The position numbers were made by a program, and so were the translations under genes. DNA of 64,000 nucleotides from Cephalopachus bancanus. Lineage: Eukaryota > Chordata > Mammalia > Primates > Tarsiidae. The stretch lies in contig JAPVLO010000138.1 in assembly GCA_027257055.1 (NCBI GenBank), positions 2,604,001 through 2,668,000 on the forward strand, read 5' to 3'. The notes below the pieces were generated by a model. It was not told the DNA's origin. It saw nothing but the letters and a program-made list of their open reading frames with translations, and made no database searches. Shown piece by piece: positions 47,461 to 59,224 of the stretch (its first letter is position 1; every line of letters starts with the position of its first letter).

Positions 47461-48054
47461 GATATATATTTATATTTGTATATCACACAGTGGAATATAT
47501 ATAATTATATGTTATGATTGCACTATATCTGTAAACTTGTATATGGCAAATAAATCCCTTTAGTGAGTTCATATACGTGCAAGGCTGCCATCTTCCTAAG
47601 TGATGCTCGTCCGTAGAGCTTATAGTTGAAAAGTGAGATGGATGCAAACCAAAGGAATTCAAGAGCAGACTGAAAATCCACATGGGAGAGAATTCCATGA
47701 GGAAGGTCTGAAGCACACACCACTAACATAGGGAGTATAACAATCCCACAGAAACGGAAGGCCTTCCTCACAGAGCTAAAAATAGACACCTTGACTAATT
47801 GTCAGAGAACATAAAAGATTCAGACAATGCCAAGCAGTCACAAGTCCAGCTACTGATTCAGGTCCCTAATGAGTCTGTCGACCAGCAACCGTTGGTATGA
47901 GCCACAAAATGTCTGTTGCTTCTTTTCTGCCCTGCACATTTCTCAAGAACCTCCCTTGTAACCCGTTTAAATAGAAACACCAAAAGGAGTTCTGGGAAAT
48001 AAAATCCAGGTTAGCCAATCTGCTACATTACCAAGCCAGGACAAAATGTATATG
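47461..48054. other. Sequence without a gene
   Basis: Overlapping minus-strand frames of 77 and 88 codons (47483-47789) have no known domain. No confident repeat. Confidence 0.5.
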
Positions 48055-48165
48055 GTATTAGTTAGGAGCATGTATGCAGAAGAGACGTGACCTAGGTTCA
48101 AATCCCTTCACCACCAGTTATAAGTTGTGTGATTGGAAACGATAATTGTTATACAATATAATTTG
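48055..48165 (+). mobile_element. MIR SINE relic
   Basis: Phrases gacgtgacctaggttcaaat and accagttataagttgtgtga follow the MIR B-box and core. Confidence 0.7.
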
Positions 48166-48317
48166 AAATTACTTTGAGCACGCAGCCTTCAAATACCTCC
48201 TTTATATTAGATCAGAAAAAAACGATAAAGTCTGAATGATATGGTTTTAATGAAAATGAAACTTTCTCTTTAGTTTTGTCAGCCGAATTTTCTTGCCGTG
48301 TGGAAGACATGATATTG

Positions 48318-48470
48318 CAAACCATGGGTTAGAAAACTATGACTCATGGACCATACAGGCCATGAGGCATGTTGTTCTTGACCCACAAACTAAAATTATT
48401 TTTATATTTTTTAAAGTTGTGGGAAAAAAATAATATGTGGTCTGCAAAGCCTAACATATTTACTATCTGG
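48318..48470. mobile_element. hAT-type nonautonomous DNA transposon relic
   Basis: Phrases ttagaaaactatgactcatg, gaccatacaggccatgagg, gtctgcaaagcctaacatat and ttactatctgg match a common mammalian hAT element whose continuation would read close to ccctttacagaaaaag. It stops exactly at the L1 poly(T). A candidate continuation lies at 52235-52264. Confidence 0.65.
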
Positions 48471-51400
48471 TTTTTTTTTTTTAATTTTAATTTTAATATG
48501 TGGGATACACTTCAGGGTTAGGTATACAAAAGTTCATTATGCAGTACCCTTGTTGATGAGGTGTACCTCCACCTCCCTGGCAGTTTCCCACTACTGCCAA
48601 TCCCTTTCTTATAGTATTACGGTCGTTGTCCAAGGTCCACTTATGAGTGAGAACATGTGATACTCGGTTCTTTGTTTCTGTGATAGATCACTCAGTATTA
48701 TAGACTCTAAGTCCATCCAAGTTGCTGCAAAGTTCATAATTTTGTCCTTCTTTGTGGCTCTGTAATAGTCCATTGTGTATATATACCACATTTTTTTATC
48801 CAGCCCTTTTTCGATGGGCAGTCTGGTTGGTTCCATGTTTTTGCTACGGTAAATAATGCTGTAATAAACATGTATGTGCAGGTATATTTTTCATAGAGGG
48901 ATTTGAGATCCTCTGGGTATATTCCCAGTAGGGAGATTGTGGGGTCATATGGGTCAATTTTTAAGTCTTTTAGGAACCATCACATTGCTTTCCACAGAGG
49001 CTGTACTGGTTTACACCCCCACCAACAGTGAAGAAGTGTTCCTTTTTCAATGCATCCTCTCCAGCATCTGTTGTTTTTTGAGCTATTGATGATGGGCATC
49101 CTGACTGGAGTGAGGTGGTATCTCAGTGTGGTTTTAATTAGCATTTCTTTGATGACTAGTGAGGCTGAGCATTTTTTTCATGTACCTGTTGGCTGCCCGT
49201 ATTGTCTTCTTTTAAGAAATGCCTATTCATATCTTTTGACCACTTTTTAATGGGGCTGTTTGTTTTATTTTCTTTGCAGTACATTTGCGTTTCTTGTAGA
49301 TCCTAGATGTTAGGCCTTTGTCAGAGATACAGTTGGCAAATATTTCTTCCCAGTCTGTGGGTTGTCTCTCCGCTCTCTCAATGGTTTCTTTGGCTTTGCA
49401 GAAGCTGGTCAGTTTGATGAGGTCCCACTTGTCTATCTTATCTCTTACGGCATGGGCACTTGGGGTTGTGATCAGTAATTGGTTGCCATTTCCAGTTTCC
49501 ATAAGGGTGTCTCCTGCATTTTCTAAGGTTCATATAGTTTGAAGTTTTATGTTTAGGTCTTTGATCCATTTAGAGTTGATTTTTGTGTATGGTGATAGGT
49601 AGGGGTCTTTTTTTAATCTTCTGCATGTGGTCAGCCCGTTTTCCCAGCACCATTTACGGAATAGGTTTTCCTCTCCCCAGTGATTGATAGTGGAGGTTTT
49701 GTCAGATTTGGTTAAGACATTGAGGTTTTACTTCTGGAATCTCTATCCTGTTCCATTGGTCTATATGCCTGTTCTTGTACCAATACTAGGCTGTTTTGAT
49801 ATTGTAGCTTTATAATAAAGCTTAAAGTCTAGGAGTGTGATGCCTATCACTTTTTGTTGTTATTGTTGTTGTTTTGCTGAGGATTGATTTGGCTATTCAT
49901 GGTCGTTTATGTTTCCATATGAATTCCTGTATTGTCATTTCCAAGTCTGAGAAGAAAGCTGCTGGCAATTTAATGGGTATTGCAATAAATCTGTAGATTG
50001 CCTTGGGTAGGATGGACATCTTAACAATGGTGATTCTTCCAGTTCATGAGCATGGAATATTTTTCCATTTGTTTGTGTCATCTTTGATTTTTTTTGAGTA
50101 GCATTTTGTAGTTTTTGTTGTAAAGGTCTTCCATGTCTCTGGTTAAGAAAATGCCAAGTTTATTGCTTTTTTCTTTCTTTTGGGGGGGGTGACTAGTGTG
50201 AATGGGATTGTGCTTTTTATTTGGGTTTCTGTTTGTTTATTGTTGGTGTATAGGAATGCAACTGACTTTTGCACATTTATTTTATACCCTGAGACTTTGC
50301 CAAAGTCCTTTGTCAGTGCAAGGAGGTTTTTGACAGATTCTCTTGGGTTTTCAAGGTATAGAATCATGTTGTCTGCAAAGAAGGATAACGTAACTTCCTC
50401 TTTTCCTATTTGGATACCCCTGATTTCCTTCTATTGTCTGACTGCTATAGCTAGAACTTCCAATACTATGTTGAACAGGAGGGTGAGAGTGGACATCCTT
50501 GTCTTGTTTTGATTTTCAGGGGAGATGATTCCAATTTCTGTCTATTTAGCAATATGATGGCTGTGGGTTTCTCTTGGATGGCCCTTATGATTTTGAGGTA
50601 TGTTCCGTTTATGCCTAGATGTTTGAGGGTTTTTATCAAGAAAGGTTGCTGGCTTTTATCAAAAGTTTTTTCTGCATCTAATGATAGAATCATGTGGTTT
50701 TTGTCTTTACATCTGTTGATATATTTAATTACATTTTTGGTCTGGCAGATATTGAACCAGCCCTGCATCCTATGGATGAAGCCTACTTGTTCATGGTTAA
50801 TGATTTTTGAGATGTATTGTTGGGTCTGGTTTGCTAGAATCTTGTTGAAAATTTTAGCATCTATGTTCATCAAGGATATTGGCCTATAGTTCTCTTTCTT
50901 TGTTGGATCTTGATGTTAGTTTCATAAAATAATTTGTGGAGAGTTTCATCTTTCTCAATAGCCTGGAATACTTTCAATAGGATTGATATCAGATCCTTCT
51001 TGTATGTTTTGTAGAATTCTGCTGGAAAACCATCTGGTCCAGGGCTTTTTTTTTTTTTTTTAAGGTAGTTTTCTTATAACATAGTTTATTTCCTGGATGT
51101 TATTGGTCCATTTAGTATCTCTATTTCTTCTTGTTTAACCTGGGGAGGTTGTGTGATGTAAGAAAGTCCTCCATTTCACTTAGGTTTTTTATTTTGTTTC
51201 CATATAGGTGTACATAGTAATCTCTGATAATCTTTTGTATTTCTTTGGAATAAGTTGTGACTTCAACTTTTGCCCTTCTGATTGTGTTTATTTGGACTTT
51301 TTCTCTCTTTTTCTTGGTTAGTTTAGCTAGGGGTCCATCAATCTAGTTTATCCTTTCAAAACACCAGTTTTGAGTTTCATTAATTTTTTTGTATTAGATT

Positions 51401-51878
51401 TTTGTGTTCTGTGCCCTGAATTTGGGTTTTTATTTTGGTGATCTGGATTATTCTGCTGAAATTAGGGTTTTGGTGATCTTGCTTTTCCAGCTTCCTTAGG
51501 TGATTTGTTAGGCTGCAAACTTGTGACCTTTCCATTTGCTTCATTTGTGTTTGTAGAGATATGTGTTTGTAGAGATATGTGTATGTAACTCTTAGTACTG
51601 TTTTCATAGCATCCCAGAGATTTTGGTAAGATGTTCCTTCATTTTCATTTGTTTCCAGGTATCTTTTAATCTCTATTTTGATTTCCATGTTGACCAGGAG
51701 TTGTTTAGCATCATGCTGTTTAGTGTCCATGTCTTTGCGTGGTTGTTGGTGTAGATATTTATTTTTATTCCACTCTGGTCTGAGAAGGTTGCATGGCAGA
51801 ATTTCAATCTTATGGAATTTGTTTATGTTTGATTTATGGCCAAGGATGTGGTCGATCTTAGAGTATGTACCACATGTT
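48471..51878 (-). mobile_element. L1 LINE, most of ORF2 plus 3' UTR (dead)
   Basis: The longest L1 here, 3.4 kb. From the right on the minus strand it runs through the ORF2 linker (51380-51730, with LRKLEKQDHQN), the reverse-transcriptase domain (50466-50873, with [10 protein letters not shown] and TRQGCPLSP), the FADD-box position reading FADN (50365-50379), the C-terminus and the strepsirrhine 3' UTR with poly(A). The endonuclease and ORF1 are missing. Frames are broken, so it is inactive. Its 5' end meets an A-rich tail of another segment at 51881. Confidence 0.95.
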
Positions 51879-51880
51879 GT

Positions 51881-52234
51881 ATTTTTTTATTTTTTGTTTT
51901 TTCTGTCTTTTGATTCTCTGTTTATTTTCCCCACCAGTCGGGAAATCCATGTGGGAATCCTACTGTAGTCCCATGCACTGGAAAATATTGGGAGTGCCAT
52001 GAGGAATGAACCATGTGGGGTGAATTGAGAACAATAAGGAGAGCACTGATCATAGTGACTAACATGCAGATCTTGGCAGCTAATCTGTGTTCACTGTATG
52101 TCTCCCTCCAATTGGAAAACAATGACAGGGTAACAATTTAGTTCCAGAGTAGTATTCAAGGTCCAGTGATCACAGTAAGTCTTCCCCAGACCAGAAAACA
52201 AAGAAAGGCTCACGGCCCAGGGCAGATCTTTCTC
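51881..52234 (-). other. Poly(A)-ended segment joined to the L1 5' end
   Basis: On the minus strand this roughly 350 base segment ends with AATAAA (51921-51926) and then an A-rich run (51881-51905) directly before L1 sequence. Its upstream part shares a 60-base stretch with 52463-52522. It looks like a copy of a polyadenylated RNA. Whether it is part of the L1 insertion or older local sequence is open. Confidence 0.5.
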
Positions 52235-52600
52235 ACTATCTGATTCTTTACAGAAAAGTTTTATTTACAGAAAAAAAAACCCTATATTAGAAAAGAGTGC
52301 TCATTCATATTAGACTATAAACCACAAATACGATTCACATATCCATTTCTAAATTTTTTGGTAGTCATATATTAGATAGGTGAAATGTGACAGGTAAAAT
52401 TAATTTTTATTTATATTTTAATTAACCCAATATATCCCCAAATCATCATTTTGATAAGCAATTTAGTTCCAGAGTAGTGTTTAAGGTCCAGTGATCACAG
52501 TAAGTCTTCCCCAGTTCGGAAAACAATGGCAGAGCAATGAGTTAGCTTCAGTGCAGTGTTTTAGTTCTGTTCACTATTAGTCCTCAGAATGGGAAGAAGC
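52110..52600. repeat. Direct repeats of a ~78-base unit, interrupted
   Basis: The stretch aatttagttccagagtagt through tcacagtaagtcttccccag occurs at about 52137-52196 and 52463-52522 with two substitutions. A more diverged unit (gaaaacaatggcagagcaat) follows at 52517-52580. About 220 AT-rich bases lie between. Such repeats are seen in some LTR U3 regions, but I cannot assign a family. Confidence 0.7.
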
Positions 52601-52737
52601 AACAGTCCAGTTCACTTCCAATACTATGAAATAAAGACCTAACACCACCCAAAACCACCTGCAAAAACTGAAAGAGGTAGCTGTCTCCTCAAATGCACAG
52701 ACATCAAGGTAAAGTTGCAAGAACTGTAAAATAATGC

Positions 52738-52945
52738 ATCTACAAGCCAAGGAACGCCAAAGATAACCAGCTACATCCAGAAGCAAAGAGAAAGGCACGT
52801 AACAAATTCATCCTTAGAGCCTCCAGAAGGAACCAATCTGGCTGATACCTTGATTTCAAACTTCCAGCTTCCAGAACTGTGAGGGAATAAATATCTACTG
52901 TTTTAAACCAGCCAGTTTATGGTAGTCCTAGGAAACTAACACAGA
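52738..52945 (+). mobile_element. MLT1 (MaLR) LTR, 3' part
   Basis: Phrases atctacaagccaaggaacgc, ctgataccttgatttcaaac, ttccagaactgtgagggaat and taggaaactaacacag follow the MLT1 LTR 3' half to its end. Confidence 0.88.
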
Positions 52946-53790
52946 AGAGATGATGGGATTGCAAGGATCATCAGATTCATTTTTCTTTATGTACTTCTCA
53001 TAGGAAAAGCTAAATTTGTTTTTCTAATTGCCCTGTGTCTTTTGTTTATTTTTACTTATGAAAAGGCAAGAAGAGAAAGTTGATGATGTGATAACATTGA
53101 CCTATATAAAATCCTATCGTGGTATTTTATTAAGTTAGAAGTTTACTTACCAGTTCTCCATCTCTTCTCCCAAGAAAGCTTTCATATGTGGTCTGATAAA
53201 CATGAGTGGCAACTAATGCAAAATTAAATATCCTGCACCTTGTGAATAGACTTAGAATTCTACACATTTTTGTTTTAAACTTACAATTATTTTGCAAAAG
53301 CAAATGAAAATTGTGCAAAGCAAAATGACTTATTTTTGTTTATATTATAGAAATATAGCAAAAGCACCTCAGCAAGGATCCATCTAGCTCACACTTTTAT
53401 GAAATAATCAAAATGGTAAAGATACAGCCAAAACCAAAAATAAACATACAGAGTATCACCTTGAAAGAGTAAGTGTTTAGTATAGTCATGAGTTATATTG
53501 TGATGCTTATGATCAATATTTTTTATTCCACTATATTTGGTATAAACAGAGAAAGTCATGCTTATAAGAAGGTAGGTGACATCAAGAAATTCATTCATTC
53601 TTATTTAGAGAGAAAATACAAGACATTGTTTTTGTCTTTCTTTTATGTAGAATGACAGTTTTCATTTGATTTTTGTTTTTATTGATTTTTTTTTGAGTTG
53701 GAGTCAAAATGCTATTTGCTGATCTCAACTATAAAAGATTAACCATTATGTCACTGTAATTACATTGGTTATTTATCTTTTCTTTTTTGT
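52946..53790. other. AT-rich sequence without a gene
   Basis: Open frames of 60-69 codons are AT-driven. The phrase ttttttttgagttggagtca at 53686-53705 is the tail end of an antisense Alu or a chance match. Nothing else is seen. Confidence 0.5.
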
Positions 53791-53794
53791 TTGT

Positions 53795-54215
53795 TTATTC
53801 CATTTTAAAGATGTGGGGCACAATTTAGGATTAGGTATACAAGTGGTCATCGTACAGGTAAAGTTTGAGCCTCCATTTGCTCCCCACTTTGCCTGATTTG
53901 AGATCAGGTACCCTTATTTTTTTTTAAGTGAGAAAGTGGGACTTGTTAAGAGGACAGAAAAGCTGCCACAGTGGGAGGGGACCCGAAAGGATTGCCCAGG
54001 TCCCTTATTAATGTTATGTGTCCCTCCTGCCCCGAGGCAGTTTCCGGCTACTGCCAATCCCTTTCTTATAGTATTACAGTAAATGTTCAGGGTCTGCTTG
54101 TGAGTGAGATCATGTGGTAGTCAGTTCTTTGTTTTTGTGATAAATCACTGAGTATGCTAGACTCTAAATCCATCCAAGTTGCTATGAAGGCCATAATTTT
54201 GTTCTTCTTTATGAC
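53795..54215 (-). mobile_element. L1 3' end, split by a short retroposon
   Basis: Strepsirrhine L1 3' UTR (gatgtggggcacaatttagg, cagtttccggctactgccaa) with an older-type interior (ccactttgcctgatttgaga) and the ORF2 end (gctagactctaaatccatcc). A retroposon at 53917-53996 interrupts it. Confidence 0.92.
53917..53996 (-). mobile_element. Short retroposon resembling a retroviral R region, copy 2
   Basis: On the minus strand the body reads ggcaatcctttcgggtcccc, cactgtggcagcttttctg and ends in A9. It aligns along its length with copy 1 at 22910-22975. Target duplications CAGGTACCCTTATT (53905-53918) and CAGGTCCCTTATT (53997-54009) belong to the host L1 UTR. The AATAAA of copy 1 is AACAAG here, by decay. 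Confidence 0.75.
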
Positions 54216-54503
54216 TGCATGATATGTTCTTGTCTTTCTTTAACGTGCTTGAAAAACTATTCTTTATAGCCTATGTGTCTTAAATTCACAGCCTGGGAAC
54301 TTAATGACATTAACATTTTGTTCCTCTTTGTTTTAACATTGGCATTAGGAAGTCTTTCAAAAAATAAAGAAATAAAGTTCTTGCTGCAGTTACTCCACAG
54401 AGTAACAAGTGATTATCAACATTTAAAGAAACACATTAGAAAAGTATTTTTAAATGCAAATAGAAAACTGTTCAAGTATTAGATATTTTTAAAACTTATC
54501 TTT

Positions 54504-54798
54504 GGCCAGGCTCGGTGGCTCAGCCTGTAATCCCAGCACTTTGGGGGGCTGAGGTGAATGGATTAGCTAAGCCCTCAGGTTCGAGATCAGTCCAGCAACT
54601 GGCCTAGACCTCGTCTCTACAATAAATCAAAAATTTGTCTGGCATGGTAGCACACACCTGTAGTTCCAGCTACTTGGAAGCCTGAGGCAGAAGGATCCCT
54701 GGAGTCCAGCAGATCAATGCTGGGGTGACCGTGAGCATGCTACTGTACTCCAGCCTGGGCGACGGAGCGATACTCCAACTCAAAAAGAAAAACCCAAA
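54504..54798 (+). mobile_element. Alu SINE, older subfamily, with target duplication
   Basis: Full dimer with AATCCCAGCAC centre and many decayed CpG sites. The perfect duplication AAAACTTATCTTT lies at 54491-54503 and 54799-54811. Confidence 0.97.
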
Positions 54799-54811
54799 AA
54801 AACTTATCTTT

Positions 54812-55258
54812 TATAAAAATTACTTTTAATATGTCCAAAACTAAAACAAATATATTTTAATTATTTATATGTCTTAGTATTAAAATATATCACAATAAGG
54901 AACTAATTTTGATAAGAAAACATAAATTCCAGCTGCAAAAGTTTTACAAAATCAATATCTAATACGATTTTTCTTCAATTATATTCTGAAATGGGATGAA
55001 GATGTCAAATATCTTTGCATTACTTTTACCTTTCATGTGGAATGTGGGTTCTAGTCCACAGACCTATAATTCCATAGGAACAGGAAAAAAATACCTAATA
55101 TGAAGACTCGGCTTAAGCCTGAGACTCTTTGAAAGAAGTAGTTGTTTGACTTTGGGTTGGTTGGTCAGTTTATACAAGTAATGATGTTTTTAAGCTCTAT
55201 TTCTATAGCAACTGTTTTTAAGAGCCATCTCACTTTTAGAAATAGAAAAAATTGAGAA
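54812..55258. other. AT-rich sequence without a gene
   Basis: No gene or confident repeat is seen. Confidence 0.5.
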
Positions 55259-55260
55259 TA

Positions 55261-55454
55261 TGAGGTCTGACAATTAGGTTCGTGAACCATCCTAGAAAAA
55301 GTGCTACATATCTCGTTGCTGAATATCCCTACAGTCACTTTCTAAATACTTCCCTTGGAAAGCTATGCACCAACGCCAGTGTCTCGTCCACCATCAAAGC
55401 AATTTTGAAACTCTTTTCCTGGAATAGCCATCAGAGCTGTAGTTGTTATTTTTT
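55261..55454 (-). mobile_element. Mariner family 2, truncated copy in reverse
   Basis: Begins with the terminal repeat TGAGGTCTGACAATTAGG after TA and carries the 3' end of a mariner in reverse. It is an inverted copy of about 55642-55829, alignable base by base over roughly 185 bases. It stops where the second copy starts. Confidence 0.88.
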
Positions 55455-55829
55455 TGAGGTGTGACAATTAAGTTGGCAAACTTGCCACCATGCGTTTACG
55501 TTGGCAGCACTGTAAAAATGATTATATTGGAACACCCTCCCTACTCACCTGATCTGGCCCCCAATAACTTTCTTCTTTACCCAAAGATAAAGGAAATATT
55601 GAAAGGAAGACATCTGACGACATTCAGGACATCAAGGATAATACGACGACAGCTCTGATGGTTATTCCAGAAAAAGAGTTCCAAAATAGCTTGGACGGGT
55701 AGACTAGGCACTGGTGTAGGTGCATGGCTGCCCAAGGATAGTACTTGAAGGTGACTGTAGTGATATTCAGCAATGAAGTATGTAGTACTTTTTCTATGAT
55801 GAGTTCATGAACTTAATTGTCAGGCCTCA
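55455..55829 (+). mobile_element. Mariner family 2, internally deleted copy
   Basis: Runs from TGAGGTGTGACAATTAAG at 55455 to the inverse end ACTTAATTGTCAGGCCTCA at 55829, then TA. The plus strand keeps the catalytic C-terminal wording HPPYSPDLAPNNF near 55536-55575, where the D of SPDLAP is the third acidic residue of the DD34D set. The rest of the transposase is deleted and the following frame shifts. The terminal repeats differ from those of the 43 and 47 kb mariners, so it is another family. Confidence 0.9.
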
Positions 55830-55849
55830 TAGACCATGTATTTTGAGAA

Positions 55850-56400
55850 TCTCCAAGATCACCCTCAGCTTCAGTGATTTGCTAAAAAAGACTCACAGAA
55901 TTGGGGGAAAAATATTACACACATAATTATTGTTTATTATAGCAAAAGGACTCGATTAAAATCTGCAAAATGAAGAAATGCATGGGGCAGGGTTTGAGTA
56001 TGAGATTTCAGTTGCCCACCCTTGGTGGATTCATGCAGATAGCACTGTCTTGCCTCAGTAATGGTGTGTGGCAACACGTATGGAGTTTTGCTAAGCAAGG
56101 GAACTCACCTGAGCCTTGATGTCTGGAATTTTCACTGCAATTTGGTCATGTGGGCAAGACTGACTGTATGTGGTTGTCCTTGGTCTCCAGACACCCCTCC
56201 CCTCCGATCAAGATACCACCAAACAATTAAAGCTTCCCATAAATCACATTATTAACATAGACTATCTAGCATGGCACGGCTCAAAATCCTCAAGTTGAAC
56301 AGATATCCTTATCAGGCAGAATATTCCAAAGGCATAGAGGTTATCTTCCAGGAATGGGCACAGGGACCAAACATTTCATGTGCAGATGTGGACAACCCAG
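55850..56400. mobile_element. LTR, MER21-like
   Basis: Phrases gaatctccaagatcaccctc, aaaagactcacagaattggg, gcaaaaggactcgattaaaa and gggaactcacctgagccttg follow an ERV LTR of MER21-like wording. The family name is from memory and the orientation was not fixed. Confidence 0.55.
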
Positions 56401-57440
56401 ACTTGCCAAATTAAAGGACAGAAAAAGAAAATGCTAATAACTTTTTTAATTGAAAGAGATTAATTTCTAATATATCAAATAATTTTATAGAAAGCTCATT
56501 CTATATCAGACACATAAACTAACCAATTATAAGTTAGCTTACATCTGAAAAACTTTTGGGGGCTTAGGAGAAAAATGTCAAAACATTGTATTGTCTTATT
56601 TGCACCCTAGAAAAATTATCTGAATTGTCTACTCAAATTTCTTGAACCTAGGCAAATAATTAATTCTTGCAAAAATATACTGATCTACTTCACCAGTTTG
56701 CATAAATAAGTTAATAAATGATTACATGTTAATACCAATATAAGTTACTTTAGAATGCCACACAGTAATACAAATGCACCAATAAGATAAAGATAGAATA
56801 AAACAGGAAAAAAAAAAACCACTTCTACAATAAGAATAAATTGAAGACAAGCTAAGAAAGACACACAGGTAATTTTCTTTCGGCATATAAATTATAGTAC
56901 ATCACTGGATATATGCCAAAACTCAAATCAGAGCAATCTCATCAGAAGACTTCTTTTAAAAGGCCCTGAAGATATGAGCAAGAAAGACCACTCTCCTGAG
57001 GTTCTTACGTTAATGATATCTTCAATTTGCACTTCTCAAAACTGCTTATTATTTCTTACAGAACAGCCTTAAAAATTTTGTTCCAAAAGGAAACCAATTA
57101 TATCTTCAAAGGCCTTTGTTGGTTAAAAATATAAAACAAAATAACAAACTCCTTTCCTATCAACAAGGAACGTATTTCTTAATGCTTTCTCCGTATTCCC
57201 TTCTCAATGTTACAAGCCTAAAATCTGCAGCTTATTTTTTTACTGTGCTTACTCAACCTTAATAAAAATAACTTTGTCATGTGTTATTATAAATTATTTT
57301 AACGTATCTTTATGCAACAATCTTTGTCCTGAAAAGATTATCTGCCCATAAATGTTCTGTGAGTCGCTGATAAGTTATTTCTTAAAACTTAATAATGAAA
57401 CAGGCTTAAGATTAGTTCTGCTGATTATTTGTTAACATGC
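56401..57440. other. AT-rich sequence without a gene
   Basis: No gene or confident repeat is seen. Confidence 0.5.
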
Positions 57441-57850
57441 CCACTGTAGGATCCAAGGGAAAACTTTCCCTTCACCATCTGGGGGTTCACTGAAAAATCA
57501 ACTCACAAAAGCACATTCGTAGAAGAAATGGCATACAAATGTATTAACATGCAAAGGATTAAACTCAGAGTGACTACCCCATGTTTTCATGGGGATAGAA
57601 GTTTATATACTATCTTGAGGCTACAAAAAGAATGGGGGTTTGGCCAAAAACAGATTATAGTGGTAAATCATGTTACAATGGCAAGACAGGTTATAGAAAG
57701 GAGAGAAGAGCCTGGCTAGCAAAGGTTGTCTTCTTATGGAAATGAAACCTCAAAGGTAGTAGCCCTCAGAGAGATTAGAAGGTAAATGCTCCTATCAGAC
57801 ATTTTAGGTGACAGACTCTCAGAAAAAGCCTGACTACACCAATGCAGATT
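57441..57850. mobile_element. LTR-like block, copy 1
   Basis: Starts near gcccactgtaggatccaagg, with tgggggttcactgaaaaatc, atgttttcatggggatagaa and gcctcaaaggtagtagccct, ending at the L1 poly(T). The last about 110 bases resemble 60355-60470. Higher similarity to known LTRs is suspected, but no family name is offered. Confidence 0.5.
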
Positions 57851-58851
57851 TTCTTTTCTTTTTTTTTTATTTTAAAGACGTGGGGTATAATTCAGGGTTA
57901 GGTATACAAATGTTCATTATGCAGGTACCCTTGTTAATGAGGTGTGCCTCCTCTCCCCCAGGCAGATTCCCACTACTGCCAATTCCACTTCCCCGATCCC
58001 CTCCCGGCAGTTTCCCATTACTGCCAATCATTCTCTTATAGTATTACAATAATGGTTCAAGATCCGCTTATGAGTGAGAACATGTGACACTCAGTTCTTT
58101 GTTTCTGTGAAAGATCACTCAGTATTATAGACTCTAAATACATCCAGGTTGCTCTGAAGTTCATGATTCTGTTTTTCTTTATGACTGCGTAATATTCCAT
58201 CGTGTATAAGTACCACGCTTTTTTTATCCAGTCCTCTTTTGATGGGCACCACGGTCAGTTCCATGTTTTTGCTACTGTAAACAGTGCTGCAAAAAGCATA
58301 CGTGTGCAGACATCCTTTTTATAAAGTGATTTGAGCTCTTCTGGGTATATTCCAAGTAGGAGGATTGCGGGATCATATGGAAGGTCAACTTTTAGAACTT
58401 TTAGGATTTGCCACACTGTTTTCCACAGAGACTGTACTAGTTTACACTCTCGCCAACAGTGTAGAAGTGTTCCTTTTCCGCACACCCTCTCCAGCATCTG
58501 TTGCTTTTTGAGTTATTGATGATAACCATCCTGACTGGAGTTAGGTGGTATCTCAGTGTAGTTTTAATTTGCATTTCTTTGATGACTAGTGAGGTTGAGC
58601 ATTTTTTCATGTATCTGTTGGCTGCTCGTACATCTTCTTTTGAGAACTGTCTTTTCATATATTTTGCCCTTTGCCACTTTTTAATGGGGATGGTTGTTTT
58701 TTTCTTTTGGGCACATTTGAGTTCCTTGTAGATCCTTGATGTTAGGCCTTTGTCAGACACACAGCTGGCAAATTTTTTTTCCCAGTCTGCAGGCTGTCTC
58801 CCCGCTCTCTTGATGGTTTCTTTGGCTTTGCAGAAGCTTGTCAGTTTGATA
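57851..58851 (-). mobile_element. L1 3' end, 1 kb, 5'-truncated
   Basis: 3' UTR with the doubled CTACTGCC motif and the ORF2 C-terminal region. The minus strand keeps a 144-codon stretch (58437-58871) with [20 protein letters not shown] and [14 protein letters not shown] zinc-knuckle residues of ORF2. It is too short to act. Confidence 0.94.
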
Positions 58852-59224
58852 AGACTCAAATCTCCCCACAAAAGACAGCTTTGTAGAGCTACTATCTGTA
58901 CTCCCTCTAAACAGCCATCTCAAAAATATACCAAAGAAGTATATTTGGGATAAAATCGTTTTATTTTCTTCACCATAGAACAATTAATCCTTTTCTAGAA
59001 CCACAAATAACTGCCAGAACACATCTAAAATTCATATAATAAATCAGCAGCAGATAGACTCCAATAAACCTGAACCTGAAAGCAGTCGATTAACAACATA
59101 TTCTTCTGAGTGAGCCCACTTCTAAAGTTGGTGTCAACCATTCCACTGATAAACTTTGAACTTACCAATCTCTGAACACCAAACTTCCCCTAGAACCCTT
59201 TATAAAATCAGTTCCTTGCTTTTC
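58852..59224. other. Sequence without a gene
   Basis: No gene or confident repeat is seen. Confidence 0.5.

Noticed and set aside
58437..58871. 144-codon frame
   Set aside because: Real similarity, but it is the C-terminal piece of a truncated L1 ORF2, not a gene.
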